Part shown: one piece after another, positions 8,394 to 15,356 of the stretch | Position numbering within the stretch: position 1 is the stretch's first letter | How the letters are laid out: each line of letters starts with the position of its first letter | Assembly: GCA_046727855.1 (NCBI GenBank) | Contig: JBKPDL010000196.1 | Location: 1-20,454, forward strand | DNA length: 20,454 bases | DNA from: DASPWV01 sp046727855 | Lineage (GTDB): Bacteria > Acidobacteriota > Vicinamibacteria > Vicinamibacterales > UBA2999 | Reading direction: 5' to 3' | Made by a program: the position numbers and the translations under genes | The notes under the pieces: model-generated | What the model saw: only the letters and a program-made list of their open reading frames with translations | Databases searched by the model: none | Told to the model about the DNA's origin: nothing

Positions 8394-9757
8394 TGTGCAC
8401 CTCCTGTCCCCTTCGGCATCACGTGCAGGACAACACGATGCTCGGGCACAAAGTACGTCTTCGCCACGCGCTGCACATCGGCGGTCGTGATCTTCTGGAA
8501 GATGTCGAACTCACCGTCGGCGGTGGTGATATCGGAGTGAATCACCTCGGCGTGCGCCAAGTGCTCCGTCTTCTGCTGGATCGACTCGCGGCCGAGAATG
8601 TAGTCGCGCGCGAATTGATTCTTCGCGCGCTGCAGCTCGCGTTCGGAAATCCCTTCGGTCTTGATGCGATCGAGCTCGGCGAGCAGCGACTTCTCAACCG
8701 CCGCCGGCTGATGACCAGGATTGACAATCGCCACCGCGAAAAACAAGTTCGGATTCTCGATGATGTTGCCGCCGCCAAACGCCGTCAGCGCCTGCCCCGT
8801 TTCGTAGACGAGCTTGCGATAAATGCGCGAGCTCTGCCCGTCGGAGAGCACCTTCGAGAGGATGTGCAGCGGATACGAATCCGGATGACCGTCGTATGTG
8901 ATGTGATACGCGACAACCACCGCCGGCAGCGGCCAGGCTTCCTCGACCGTGACGCGCTTCTCTTTGAGCTGCGCCGGCTCCTTTGGGATATCCCGCGGCA
9001 CCGGCTTCTCGGCCGCGGGCACGCGTCCCAGATACTGATTCACAAGGTTGATCGTCTGATCTTTGTCGAAGTCGCCGGCGATCACCATGGTGCAGTTCGA
9101 CGGCACGTAAAACGTGCGATAGAACTCGCGCACATCCTCGATCGTCGCTGATTCGAGATCCTGCATGCTGCCGATTACCGGGTGCTTGTAGGGATGCGCC
9201 GTGAACGCCTGGTCGAACAAGATTTCGTTCAACCGGCCGTAGGGCTGATTTTCGATGCGCATCCGCCGCTCTTCCTTCACCACCTCGCGCTCGTTCTTGA
9301 ACGTCTTGTCGTCGATGCGCAGCGTGGCCATGCGATCGGCTTCCATCCACAACACCTGCGGCAAGTACTGCGACGGCACCGTCTGCCAGAAGACGGTGGC
9401 ATCTTCGGTCGTGTACGCGTTGGCCTGTCCGCCCACCGCCGAGATCATCGAGGTGTGCTGTTCGGGATCGACGTTCTTCGATCCCTTGAACATCATGTGC
9501 TCGAAAAGGTGGGCGAAGCCGGTGCGGCCCGGACGCTCGTTCTTCGATCCCACGTGATACCAAAGCGACACGTGCGCGATAGGCGTCGAATGATCTTCGT
9601 GGAGGATCACGGTCAGGCCGTTCGGCAGCACCATCCGCTCGTAGGTGAGCTTGGGTGGACGCACGGCGGCGTCCAGTACGGCATGCCAGGGAGTCGCCAA
9701 CGTGACCGCCGCCGACAGGGCCAGCAGCAGAATCTTTCGAAAGGCTGGATATTGCAT
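8390..9757 (-). CDS. M16-family zinc peptidase, catalytic subunit
   Basis: A 455-residue exported metallopeptidase. The inverted zinc motif HLFEH is at 83-87 (His83, Glu86 as base, His87), with the distal Glu ligand in NEREVVKEERR (162 or 163), followed by the second M16 domain (about 215-455). The positions that should hold the R/Y substrate pair read Val317 and Leu324 (SRIYRKLVYETGQAL), so this subunit probably needs its partner, encoded next, to bind substrate, as in the Sphingomonas Sph2681/Sph2682 type of heterodimer. I chose the ATG at 9757: it begins MQYPAFRKILLLALS, a good signal peptide, 14 nt after the lpxD stop. The longer frame from 9877 would overlap lpxD by over 100 nt and add an implausible N-terminus. 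The stop overlaps the partner gene. Confidence 0.93.
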   Translation of the reverse strand: MQYPAFRKILLLALSAAVTLATPWHAVLDAAVRPPKLTYERMVLPNGLTVILHEDHSTPIAHVSLWYHVGSKNERPGRTGFAHLFEHMMFKGSKNVDPEQHTSMISAVGGQANAYTTEDATVFWQTVPSQYLPQVLWMEADRMATLRIDDKTFKNEREVVKEERRMRIENQPYGRLNEILFDQAFTAHPYKHPVIGSMQDLESATIEDVREFYRTFYVPSNCTMVIAGDFDKDQTINLVNQYLGRVPAAEKPVPRDIPKEPAQLKEKRVTVEEAWPLPAVVVAYHITYDGHPDSYPLHILSKVLSDGQSSRIYRKLVYETGQALTAFGGGNIIENPNLFFAVAIVNPGHQPAAVEKSLLAELDRIKTEGISERELQRAKNQFARDYILGRESIQQKTEHLAHAEVIHSDITTADGEFDIFQKITTADVQRVAKTYFVPEHRVVLHVMPKGTGGAQ

Positions 9758-9771
9758 GGAATGTCTTTCGA

Positions 9772-10800
9772 TTATCTCGGATTTTTCGCTTCGAGCGAGG
9801 CCAAACGCGCCTCGAGCTCGCTCAACTGCTTGCGCATCTCGGGCAGACGGCGAAACACCACATACGCCTTGCGCCACTCGAGGTTGTCCATGTGCGGATA
9901 GCCGGTAATAAAGCTGTCGGCGGGGACATTGCCGGTAATCCCGGTTTTCGCCGAGGCCTTGGCACGATCGCCGACCGTCACATGCCCGGTCACACCGACC
10001 TGGCCGCCGAGCATCACCTGCTCGCCGATCACCGAGCTGCCGGCAATGCCCACCTGGGCGGCAAGCAGCGTGTTCTTCCCCACCACGACCCCGTGAGCGA
10101 TCTGCACGAGATTGTCGATCTTGGTTCCGGCGTGCACGCGCGTCTCACCCACTGCCGGCCGGTCGATCGTGGTGTTCGCGCCGATCTCCACGTCGTCTTC
10201 GATCACGACAGTCGCGACCTGCGGGATCTTCTCATGCGTGCCGTCCTCCCGCGTGGCAAAGCCAAAACCGTCGCTGCCGATCACCGCGCCGTCCTGGATG
10301 ACGACCCGGGCGCCGATTTCAACCCGTTCGCGGACCGACACACGCGCATGAAGGAGGCAATCAGGACCGAGCATGGCGCCGGCGGCGATGACCGAGTGCG
10401 CATGCACGATCGAGCGCGCGCCAATCCGGGCGCCCGATTCGATCACCGCGTACGGACCGATGGTGACGTCCTCTCCCAGAACGGCGTCGCCTGCCACGAT
10501 CGCCGTCGCGTGCACGCCGGGCGCGGGTCGCGTGTCAGGATGCAGCAATCGCGTCGCACGGGCAAACGTGAGATACGGATTTTTCGCACGGAGAATCGCG
10601 CACGGCGCGCCGTCGATGTCCAACCCCGCGATCACCGCAGATGCTTTCGACTCGGGGAGCAGCGAGGCGTATTTCGTGTTGGCGAGAAACGTCAGATCCC
10701 CGCAGCCGGCCTGCTCGAGCGTCGCGACGCGCGTGACTTCGATGTCGCCGTCGCCGTCGAGTGAACACCCGAGCCGCGCCGCGAGCTCGCGCAGCTTCAC
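9772..10800 (-). CDS. lpxD: UDP-3-O-acylglucosamine N-acyltransferase LpxD
   Basis: A trimeric cytoplasmic acyltransferase that adds the N-linked hydroxyacyl chain from acyl-ACP in lipid A synthesis. Its 342 residues match the usual size. An N-terminal uridine-binding domain (1-95, with GDLTFLANTKYASLL) precedes a long left-handed beta-helix of hexapeptide repeats (about 96-310). The catalytic His is His236 in NLVQIAHGVVVGKNTLLAAQVGIAGS, equivalent to E. coli His239. A C-terminal helix (about 315-342, LPEMRKQLSELEARLASLEAK) closes the protein. The start is GTG at 10800. It is the first gene of the operon; a 125-nt gap with repeats separates it from the upstream gene on the same strand. Confidence 0.96.
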   Translation of the reverse strand: MKLRELAARLGCSLDGDGDIEVTRVATLEQAGCGDLTFLANTKYASLLPESKASAVIAGLDIDGAPCAILRAKNPYLTFARATRLLHPDTRPAPGVHATAIVAGDAVLGEDVTIGPYAVIESGARIGARSIVHAHSVIAAGAMLGPDCLLHARVSVRERVEIGARVVIQDGAVIGSDGFGFATREDGTHEKIPQVATVVIEDDVEIGANTTIDRPAVGETRVHAGTKIDNLVQIAHGVVVGKNTLLAAQVGIAGSSVIGEQVMLGGQVGVTGHVTVGDRAKASAKTGITGNVPADSFITGYPHMDNLEWRKAYVVFRRLPEMRKQLSELEARLASLEAKNPR

Positions 10801-10925
10801 ACGCCTAGATTACACGGATTTGGGCGGGGATTACGCGGATGGGGCATCCGCCGGGATGGCGCGGACGGCGCGGATTTCTCTTTGCATCGTGGCAAGCGCC
10901 AAAGCGTTGATCGACGCCTGGGCGT
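10801..10925. repeat. lpxD leader region with imperfect 21-nt-spaced direct repeat
   Basis: This 125-nt gap precedes lpxD. GATTACACGGAT (10808-10819) recurs as GATTACGCGGAT (10829-10840), and shorter GCGCGGAT echoes follow near 10868. Such GGATTACGCGGAT strings look like dispersed intergenic repeats. An imperfect hairpin, GCGTTGATCGACGC, lies next to the end of the upstream gene and may be a weak terminator, but no U-run follows. I could not find a convincing promoter for lpxD on the minus strand here. Confidence 0.45.
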
Positions 10926-11618
10926 TTATGTGCTGGCCACCTGCTCAAAGAACGTCGCGAGGTGTTGCAGCCGCAGACGCGCTGCCAGTTCGTGTACGCG
11001 GTGCATGCGATGCGGCGCCGTCGCCACCAGCAACCCGCGCAGCTCGGTGAGCGCGGCGTTTTGCCGGATCGTCCACTTCACACCCGAGAGACCATGCTTC
11101 GCACCGCGATAGGAGAGGCAGTGGCCGATCACTTGAAATGTGAAGTAAAACCCGGGCACGTTGGGTCCCGGCAGGACGATCAGCGGTGCCACGAGAATCA
11201 GCAGCACAAAATCGATCCACATCCACTTGAAGTGGTGATCGAGGTCTTTCTTAAGTGTGGTGCGAATGATCGTGTCTGCTTGGTCCTCCGAAATGTCGGA
11301 TGGGACCTGTGCGCAGACAGAGTCTGCTGTGCGCAAGTGCCACAGCAGCCGCTGTTCCGCAATGCGTTCGACAATGAAGCCCATGGCGCGGCGGCGCCAG
11401 CGGGTGACGATGCCCACGCGTGCCGGGTCCTCGGCGTCGTGACGTTTGTGCCGCCACTCCTCCGCTTCGCGCAGCATCTCGGAAAAACGCCGCCGCACAC
11501 GCTGGATGATCCCGCTGTCGGCCTCGGCCGCGCCTTCCTCCATCGGATCGGTATCGGGCGCTTCGTAATAGATTTCGTACTGATCCTGCGTTGCCGTCGG
11601 AATCAGAAACACGTCCAT
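10926..11618 (-). CDS. Mitochondrial K+/H+ exchange-related family protein (Mit_KHE1-like) membrane protein
   Basis: A 230-residue protein beginning MDVFLIPTATQDQYEIYYE. Residues 30-130 are highly charged and helical (RVRRRFSEMLREAEEWRHKR, RRAMGFIVERIAEQRLLWHLR). Residues 132-170 (WMWIDFVLLILVAPLIVLPGPNVPGFYFTFQVIGHCLSYRGAKHG) hold two closely spaced membrane segments with a short Pro/Gly turn. This layout matches the bacterial members of the family related to yeast Mrs7/Ydl183c, linked genetically to mitochondrial K+/H+ exchange; I recognise it from memory, without a search. The frame extends upstream to 11786, but that part overlaps the preceding gene and has poor composition. The ATG at 11618 gives the family-typical start, with AAGG directly before it. 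It is the last gene of the fadD cluster, 40 nt after its neighbour. Confidence 0.72.
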   Translation of the reverse strand: MDVFLIPTATQDQYEIYYEAPDTDPMEEGAAEADSGIIQRVRRRFSEMLREAEEWRHKRHDAEDPARVGIVTRWRRRAMGFIVERIAEQRLLWHLRTADSVCAQVPSDISEDQADTIIRTTLKKDLDHHFKWMWIDFVLLILVAPLIVLPGPNVPGFYFTFQVIGHCLSYRGAKHGLSGVKWTIRQNAALTELRGLLVATAPHRMHRVHELAARLRLQHLATFFEQVAST

Positions 11619-11658
11619 CCTTGAGGAGGACGTGTGCTCGCGCTGCGAGGTTCCCAAA

Positions 11659-12558
11659 TCAGGGCTGCCGCCCGGGCGGACGGACGGCGCGTGGGGCGCG
11701 GGCGGGCCGCTCGGCTGGAACCGCCGGACGTCCGGCCTGCTCCCATGCACCGATGACGATGGCGGCGACCGCCGTGATGGAATCATTCAAACGCCTCTCG
11801 AGGACGCTCAGCTGTTCCCGGCCGAGGGCCGCGAAATACTCATCGTCATAAAACCCGCGTCCCTGAGCCGCCTTCTTATCTGAGAGAAGCACACCCTCTG
11901 CCAGCTGATTGCTGGACAGAAGCGTCTGAAACATGAACTCGCGCGGGTCACTAACCGGCTTGGGCTGAGCCGGTGCGATCTTGACGCGCGTGCGGTTTCT
12001 TTCGAAAAGTTCTGCCTCCCATCGGTTGTGGATGCCGTGTTGGTTGGTCAGCTGACCGTCGTAGTTGAGAACAGCATGAAGCGGCACGTGACCGTCGCTG
12101 ACGTAATGCGCGAGGATGGCGGCAAACAAGACGATGTTGTCCAGGCCGTACGACGGCTGCGGCTTGCGCGTAAGTCCTTCGAACTCGCGCTGCAGCCGGC
12201 CGTAAAACTCCTCGCTGCGCCAGGGCAGTGTGCCCTGTGCCGTGACGACATCGCGTCCGAACTTCTGAACGGCACGGTCGTATTCGTGAGGCAATTCTTT
12301 GAACGGATACTTCCCGTAAAAATCGAGATCGACAAAGTGATTTGGCGGCTCTGCTTCCCACCCGACAGTGCGCCACAAATCAGGATCGATCGAGCGCTCG
12401 ATGATGAAGCTCTTGCGGCGCTCGAAGAGCGGCTTCAATTCGGGCGGCAGCAACGAGATGAAATGCTCCGCGATCACTTTGTGCGCCTCGAATCCCCAGG
12501 CGTGCGCCGGCGCCGGCACGAACAGCAGCAGCGCGCCAAGGAACATCGTCAAACGCAT
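11659..12558 (-). CDS. Exported S1/P1-nuclease or zinc-dependent phospholipase C-like enzyme
   Basis: A 299-residue exported protein. The signal peptide ends AHA (18-20), so the mature chain starts with Trp21, as needed in the S1/P1 and bacterial phospholipase C fold, where the N-terminal Trp binds zinc. Other ligands can be read off: His26 (WGFEAHK), Asp58 or Asp60 (SIDPDLW), His74 (NHFVDLD), then His151, Asp155 and His161 in HYVSDGHVPLH, and His177 with Glu181 (HNRWE). The H-x3-D-x5-H and H-x3-E spacings match the trinuclear zinc site. The enzyme would cleave phosphodiester bonds in nucleic acids or phospholipids; the sequence does not decide which. The last 30 residues are a Pro/Arg/Ala-rich tail. 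It starts 6 nt after the ydjM-like gene and is probably co-transcribed. Confidence 0.85.
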   Translation of the reverse strand: MRLTMFLGALLLFVPAPAHAWGFEAHKVIAEHFISLLPPELKPLFERRKSFIIERSIDPDLWRTVGWEAEPPNHFVDLDFYGKYPFKELPHEYDRAVQKFGRDVVTAQGTLPWRSEEFYGRLQREFEGLTRKPQPSYGLDNIVLFAAILAHYVSDGHVPLHAVLNYDGQLTNQHGIHNRWEAELFERNRTRVKIAPAQPKPVSDPREFMFQTLLSSNQLAEGVLLSDKKAAQGRGFYDDEYFAALGREQLSVLERRLNDSITAVAAIVIGAWEQAGRPAVPAERPARAPRAVRPPGRQP

Positions 12559-12564
12559 ACCGGC

Positions 12565-13527
12565 TTATTGTGGCAGATCAACCGTCGTGGCCAGCCAGGT
12601 ATCACGCCCCCCGGGTCCCGCATAGCGATAGTCGTTCAACTGGATGCGCGGTGGCGAGACCCGCTGCACGACGAAAAACGGAAACCGCGACCAGCGCAAA
12701 TAGCCGCGCCCGGCCTGGGTTTGCGCCGCCTTCCGCGCGAGCGGATGATCGGCGTTGACGTCCACGCCGTAGCCGGCGGGCCGAAAATGCGGCGTCGGCT
12801 CGAACCATACGAAGCCTTTCTCGTATCGTCCGCCGACGTCGATCAGGACTTCGCGCCGCAAAGGATTGAAGATCACTGGCGTGACCATGAAGCGCGTGTC
12901 GGCAGGTCGTCCGGCCCGCGTCAGTCCCTCGTGCACGACGCGGCGCGCCCAGAAGTTCGATCCCAGCATCACCAGCATGTAAACAGCCGCGATTGCCAGG
13001 CCAATCCGCGGCACGTGGTACGGGTCGCCGCCGCGCCGCGCCTGCAGCCTTCCAATCACGATCGCGGCCGCAAAAACAACGTCAAGAATCGGATCGACGA
13101 TGTAGAGCGCGTCGCCGTAGAACCAGCGTTCCGAGAACGGCATCAACAAGCGCACGCCGTAACTGTTCAGAAAATCCATGAACACGTGCAGCCAGGTAGC
13201 GATGTAAGAAAGAATCAAAAGACCGCGCAAGCTGGCCCGCGATGCGCTGGGTGCGTTGGCCGCCGCAGCGGAAGCCCCGCGACTCGCAGCGCGATCGGTC
13301 AGAAACATCACACCGGCGAACGCAGCGGGGAGCACGGCCATGGCGAGCACGCCGTGCGTCCAGCCGCGCCGAAACGACATCGGGAGCGTATCCGTGGCAA
13401 ACACCAGCACGTCGACGTCGGGGAGGTTCGAGGCGATCATCAACGTCGCCATGCCGCGCGACGTGAATCGCTTGAGGCCGGCCTCCGCGAGCGCGGCGCC
13501 GGCCAGCGTGTGGCACAGGTTATCCAT
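12565..13527 (-). CDS. YdjM-family inner-membrane metal-dependent hydrolase-like protein
   Basis: A 320-residue membrane protein. It opens MDNLCHTLAGAALAEAGL and continues ASNLPDVDVLVFATD and RRGWTHGVL, the conserved His/Asp pattern (His6, Asp37, Asp39, His58) of the YdjM/LexA-regulated membrane-bound hydrolase family (DUF457). Several hydrophobic segments follow (61-76, 102-118, 145-160, 176-190), with WLHVFMDFLNSYGVRLLMPFS carrying a further His/Asp pair. The C-terminal 120 residues are soluble and mostly beta-like. The biochemical role of the family is poorly known. The start overlaps the end of the acyl-CoA ligase gene by 8 nt, and the stop lies 6 nt before the S1/P1-like gene. That placement suggests a link to membrane lipid metabolism, which is inference. 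Confidence 0.85.
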   Translation of the reverse strand: MDNLCHTLAGAALAEAGLKRFTSRGMATLMIASNLPDVDVLVFATDTLPMSFRRGWTHGVLAMAVLPAAFAGVMFLTDRAASRGASAAAANAPSASRASLRGLLILSYIATWLHVFMDFLNSYGVRLLMPFSERWFYGDALYIVDPILDVVFAAAIVIGRLQARRGGDPYHVPRIGLAIAAVYMLVMLGSNFWARRVVHEGLTRAGRPADTRFMVTPVIFNPLRREVLIDVGGRYEKGFVWFEPTPHFRPAGYGVDVNADHPLARKAAQTQAGRGYLRWSRFPFFVVQRVSPPRIQLNDYRYAGPGGRDTWLATTVDLPQ

Positions 13528-15223
13528 GCTGGAGCGCTTCGGCCCGCAGATCCTTTCGAATCACCTTGCCGACGTTGGATTTCGGCAGGTCCTCGCGGAA
13601 GAAAATGGCTTTCGGCACCTTGTAGTTGGTCAGCGTTTTTTTGCAGTGACGACGGATGTCGTCCTCGGTGAGGGACGGGTCGGTGCGCACAATGTACGCC
13701 TGCACGGCTTCACCACAAAGGGGATCGGGCACGCCGATGACCGCGACATCCTTGACTCCAGGATGCTCTGCAATGACGGCCTCAACTTCGCTGGGGAACA
13801 CTTTGAACCCGCTCACCACGATCATGTCCTTCTTGCGGTCGACGATTGAGACATAGCCGTCCTCGTCGAGAGTAGCGATGTCTCCGGTCGCGAGCCAGCC
13901 GTCGTGCAGCACGTTGGCCGTTTCTTCGGGACGCTGCCAATAGCCCTGCATCACCTGCGGCCCTTTCACGAGCAGCTCGCCGGCCTCACCCGCTGCAACG
14001 TCGCGGCCGTCGGAATCAACCAGGCGCACATCGGTGCCTGGGACGGGCACGCCAATCGATCCAGTCTTGGGCCGGTGAAACGGATTCATTGTCACGATGG
14101 GAGAGCTTTCCGTCAGGCCATATCCTTGAAACACCGGAGTGCCGGTCACCTCGGCCCACCGCTTTTCCACCGCCGGCACCAGCGCCATACCGCCGGCAAC
14201 GGTCCCTCTCAGTTTCAGGTTCTTCAACTGCTGAAACCACGGCTCGTTGAGGAGACCGACAAACAACGTATTGACACCGGTGAACCAGGTGAGCGGCTCG
14301 TTGGTAAACGGACCTTGCATCGACGTGAACGGCCGCGGACTCGGAATCAGAATATTGCGGCCGCCGATGGCGAAGAAGATCATCAGGTTCGCGGTGAAGG
14401 CAAAGATGTGATAGAGCGGCAACGCCGTGAGCATCACTTCCCGCCCTGGCTCGATGCGCGGTTTCCACGCTTCGAGACCCTGCACGATGTTCGACAGCAG
14501 ATTGCCGTGCGTGAGCACCGCGCCTTTTGCTATCCCCGTTGTCCCGCCCGTGTACTGCAGGGCGGCAATCGAGTCGCGGGTTATGAACGCTTCGTATGGA
14601 AGCGGTCCATCGCGCGAGCCACGCTGTGCCCGCCCCTCTGCTAAAGCGCGCGCGAAGGTGACGTGCGGAAACGTCGCGGGCGGGATCATCTTCTTCACGT
14701 ACTTCTGCACCGCGTGCACGACCAGCCGCTTCAGTGTCGGCAGCAGATCGGAGATGCTGACGACAATCACCTTGCGAATCGATGTTTTCGGCAGAACTTC
14801 GGCGACCTTGGCCGCAAAGATGTCGATGACGATCAACCCGACGGCGCCGCTGTCGGAGAACTGATGTGTCATCTCGGCCGGCGTATAGAGCGGATTGGTG
14901 TTCGCCATCACCAGGCCGGCCTTGAGACAGGCGAAGACGGCGACCGGATACGCCAGGCAGTTGGGCATCTGCAAGGCGATGCGATCGCCGGCGGCGAAAC
15001 CCGCGACTTCCCGCAAATACACCGCCAGGTCGTCGGACAGCCGATCGACCTCGCCGTAGGTCAGCGCCCCTTGCGTGCCATTGGGGAGATACAGCGTAAA
15101 CGCAGGACGATCGCGATACTGTCGCACGGCATCGCGGATGAAGGCGGGCAGATGCGGCCAGGCGAGTGGCGGCAGATCCTTACTTGTCTGCTCGTGATAA
15201 AAGCGAGTCCACGGACGCTGCAC
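13520..15223 (-). CDS. fadD: Long-chain-fatty-acid--CoA ligase
   Basis: An AMP-forming enzyme that activates fatty acids to acyl-CoA through an acyl-adenylate, usually at the inner face of the membrane. Its 567 residues match FadD. Motifs in order: YTGGTTGIAKGA (224-235, phosphate-binding loop), GYGLTESSP (367-375, adenine site), DGWLATGDIA (441-450), VDRKKDMIVVSGFKVFPSEVE (461-481, fatty-acyl ligase signature and hinge), and catalytic Lys553 in PKSNVGKVIRKDL. The start is GTG at 15223 with no strong ribosome site; the next in-frame starts would remove conserved N-terminal sequence. It heads a four-gene cluster. The 133-nt gap upstream carries repeats and a probable terminator for the preceding operon. 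Confidence 0.94.
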   Translation of the reverse strand: MQRPWTRFYHEQTSKDLPPLAWPHLPAFIRDAVRQYRDRPAFTLYLPNGTQGALTYGEVDRLSDDLAVYLREVAGFAAGDRIALQMPNCLAYPVAVFACLKAGLVMANTNPLYTPAEMTHQFSDSGAVGLIVIDIFAAKVAEVLPKTSIRKVIVVSISDLLPTLKRLVVHAVQKYVKKMIPPATFPHVTFARALAEGRAQRGSRDGPLPYEAFITRDSIAALQYTGGTTGIAKGAVLTHGNLLSNIVQGLEAWKPRIEPGREVMLTALPLYHIFAFTANLMIFFAIGGRNILIPSPRPFTSMQGPFTNEPLTWFTGVNTLFVGLLNEPWFQQLKNLKLRGTVAGGMALVPAVEKRWAEVTGTPVFQGYGLTESSPIVTMNPFHRPKTGSIGVPVPGTDVRLVDSDGRDVAAGEAGELLVKGPQVMQGYWQRPEETANVLHDGWLATGDIATLDEDGYVSIVDRKKDMIVVSGFKVFPSEVEAVIAEHPGVKDVAVIGVPDPLCGEAVQAYIVRTDPSLTEDDIRRHCKKTLTNYKVPKAIFFREDLPKSNVGKVIRKDLRAEALQHG

Positions 15224-15232
15224 AGGCTGTAA

Positions 15233-15274
15233 CTTACAAGTTACAAGTTACAAGTTCAAAGTTCAAAATTCAAA
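15233..15274. repeat. Six 7-nt tandem repeats
   Basis: Six consecutive heptads occupy this stretch: CTTACAA, GTTACAA twice, GTTCAAA twice, ATTCAAA. The array begins 10 nt upstream of the fadD start codon and runs directly into the left arm of the large inverted repeat, sharing its last TTCAAA. It is AT-rich in otherwise GC-rich DNA. It could spread by slippage; the copy number may affect fadD expression, though that is inference. Confidence 0.85.
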
Positions 15275-15348
15275 GGCTGGAAAAGGGGTCAGACCCCTTT
15301 TTCACCGCAGCGATAAAAAGGGGTCTGACCCCTTTTCCGGCCTTTGAA
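15269..15348. repeat. 34-bp inverted repeat made of two nested GGGGTCAGACCCC palindromes (REP-like)
   Basis: Arms at 15269-15302 and 15315-15348 are complementary at 33 of 34 positions (one G-T type mismatch) around a 12-nt loop. Each arm contains its own palindrome with core GGGGTCAGACCCC flanked by four A and four T (15281-15301 and 15316-15336), so the DNA could fold as one long hairpin or two short ones. This design resembles REP/BIME elements mobilised in trans by REP-associated tyrosine transposases (TnpA-REP family); I recall this core from other genomes but cannot verify copies here. No transposase gene lies in the window. Confidence 0.8.
15315..15336 (-). terminator. Probable intrinsic terminator after the erythromycin esterase gene
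   Basis: Read on the minus strand, a 10-bp A-rich/GC-rich stem with a one-base loop is followed at once by a run of five T (15319-15315). It starts 21 nt after the TAG of the esterase-family gene (15357-15359). The stem is part of the larger inverted repeat, so termination may be a by-product of a REP insertion. The mirror hairpin at 15281-15301 offers the same signal in the other direction. Confidence 0.5.
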
Positions 15349-15356
15349 CTCGTCAC

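Noticed and set aside
9758..9877. N-terminal extension of the catalytic M16 peptidase
   Set aside because: It would overlap lpxD by about 106 nt and place a charged 40-residue stretch before a good signal peptide; the ATG at 9757 fits better.
11619..11786. N-terminal extension of the K+/H+-exchange-related protein
   Set aside because: It overlaps the C-terminal coding part of the S1/P1-like gene and is low-complexity Pro/Ser/Arg sequence; the family-typical start is at 11618.
12028..13671. Long plus-strand open frame of about 547 codons
   Set aside because: It lies antisense to the S1/P1-like gene, the YdjM-like gene and the end of fadD, all with recognisable motifs. Its translation is Arg/His/Gln-rich with no domain, as expected for a shadow frame in GC-rich DNA.
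15224..15356. Insertion sequence or transposase remnant
   Set aside because: The inverted repeat is only 34 bp with a 12-nt loop, and there is no transposase coding sequence or target duplication; REP-like is the better description.
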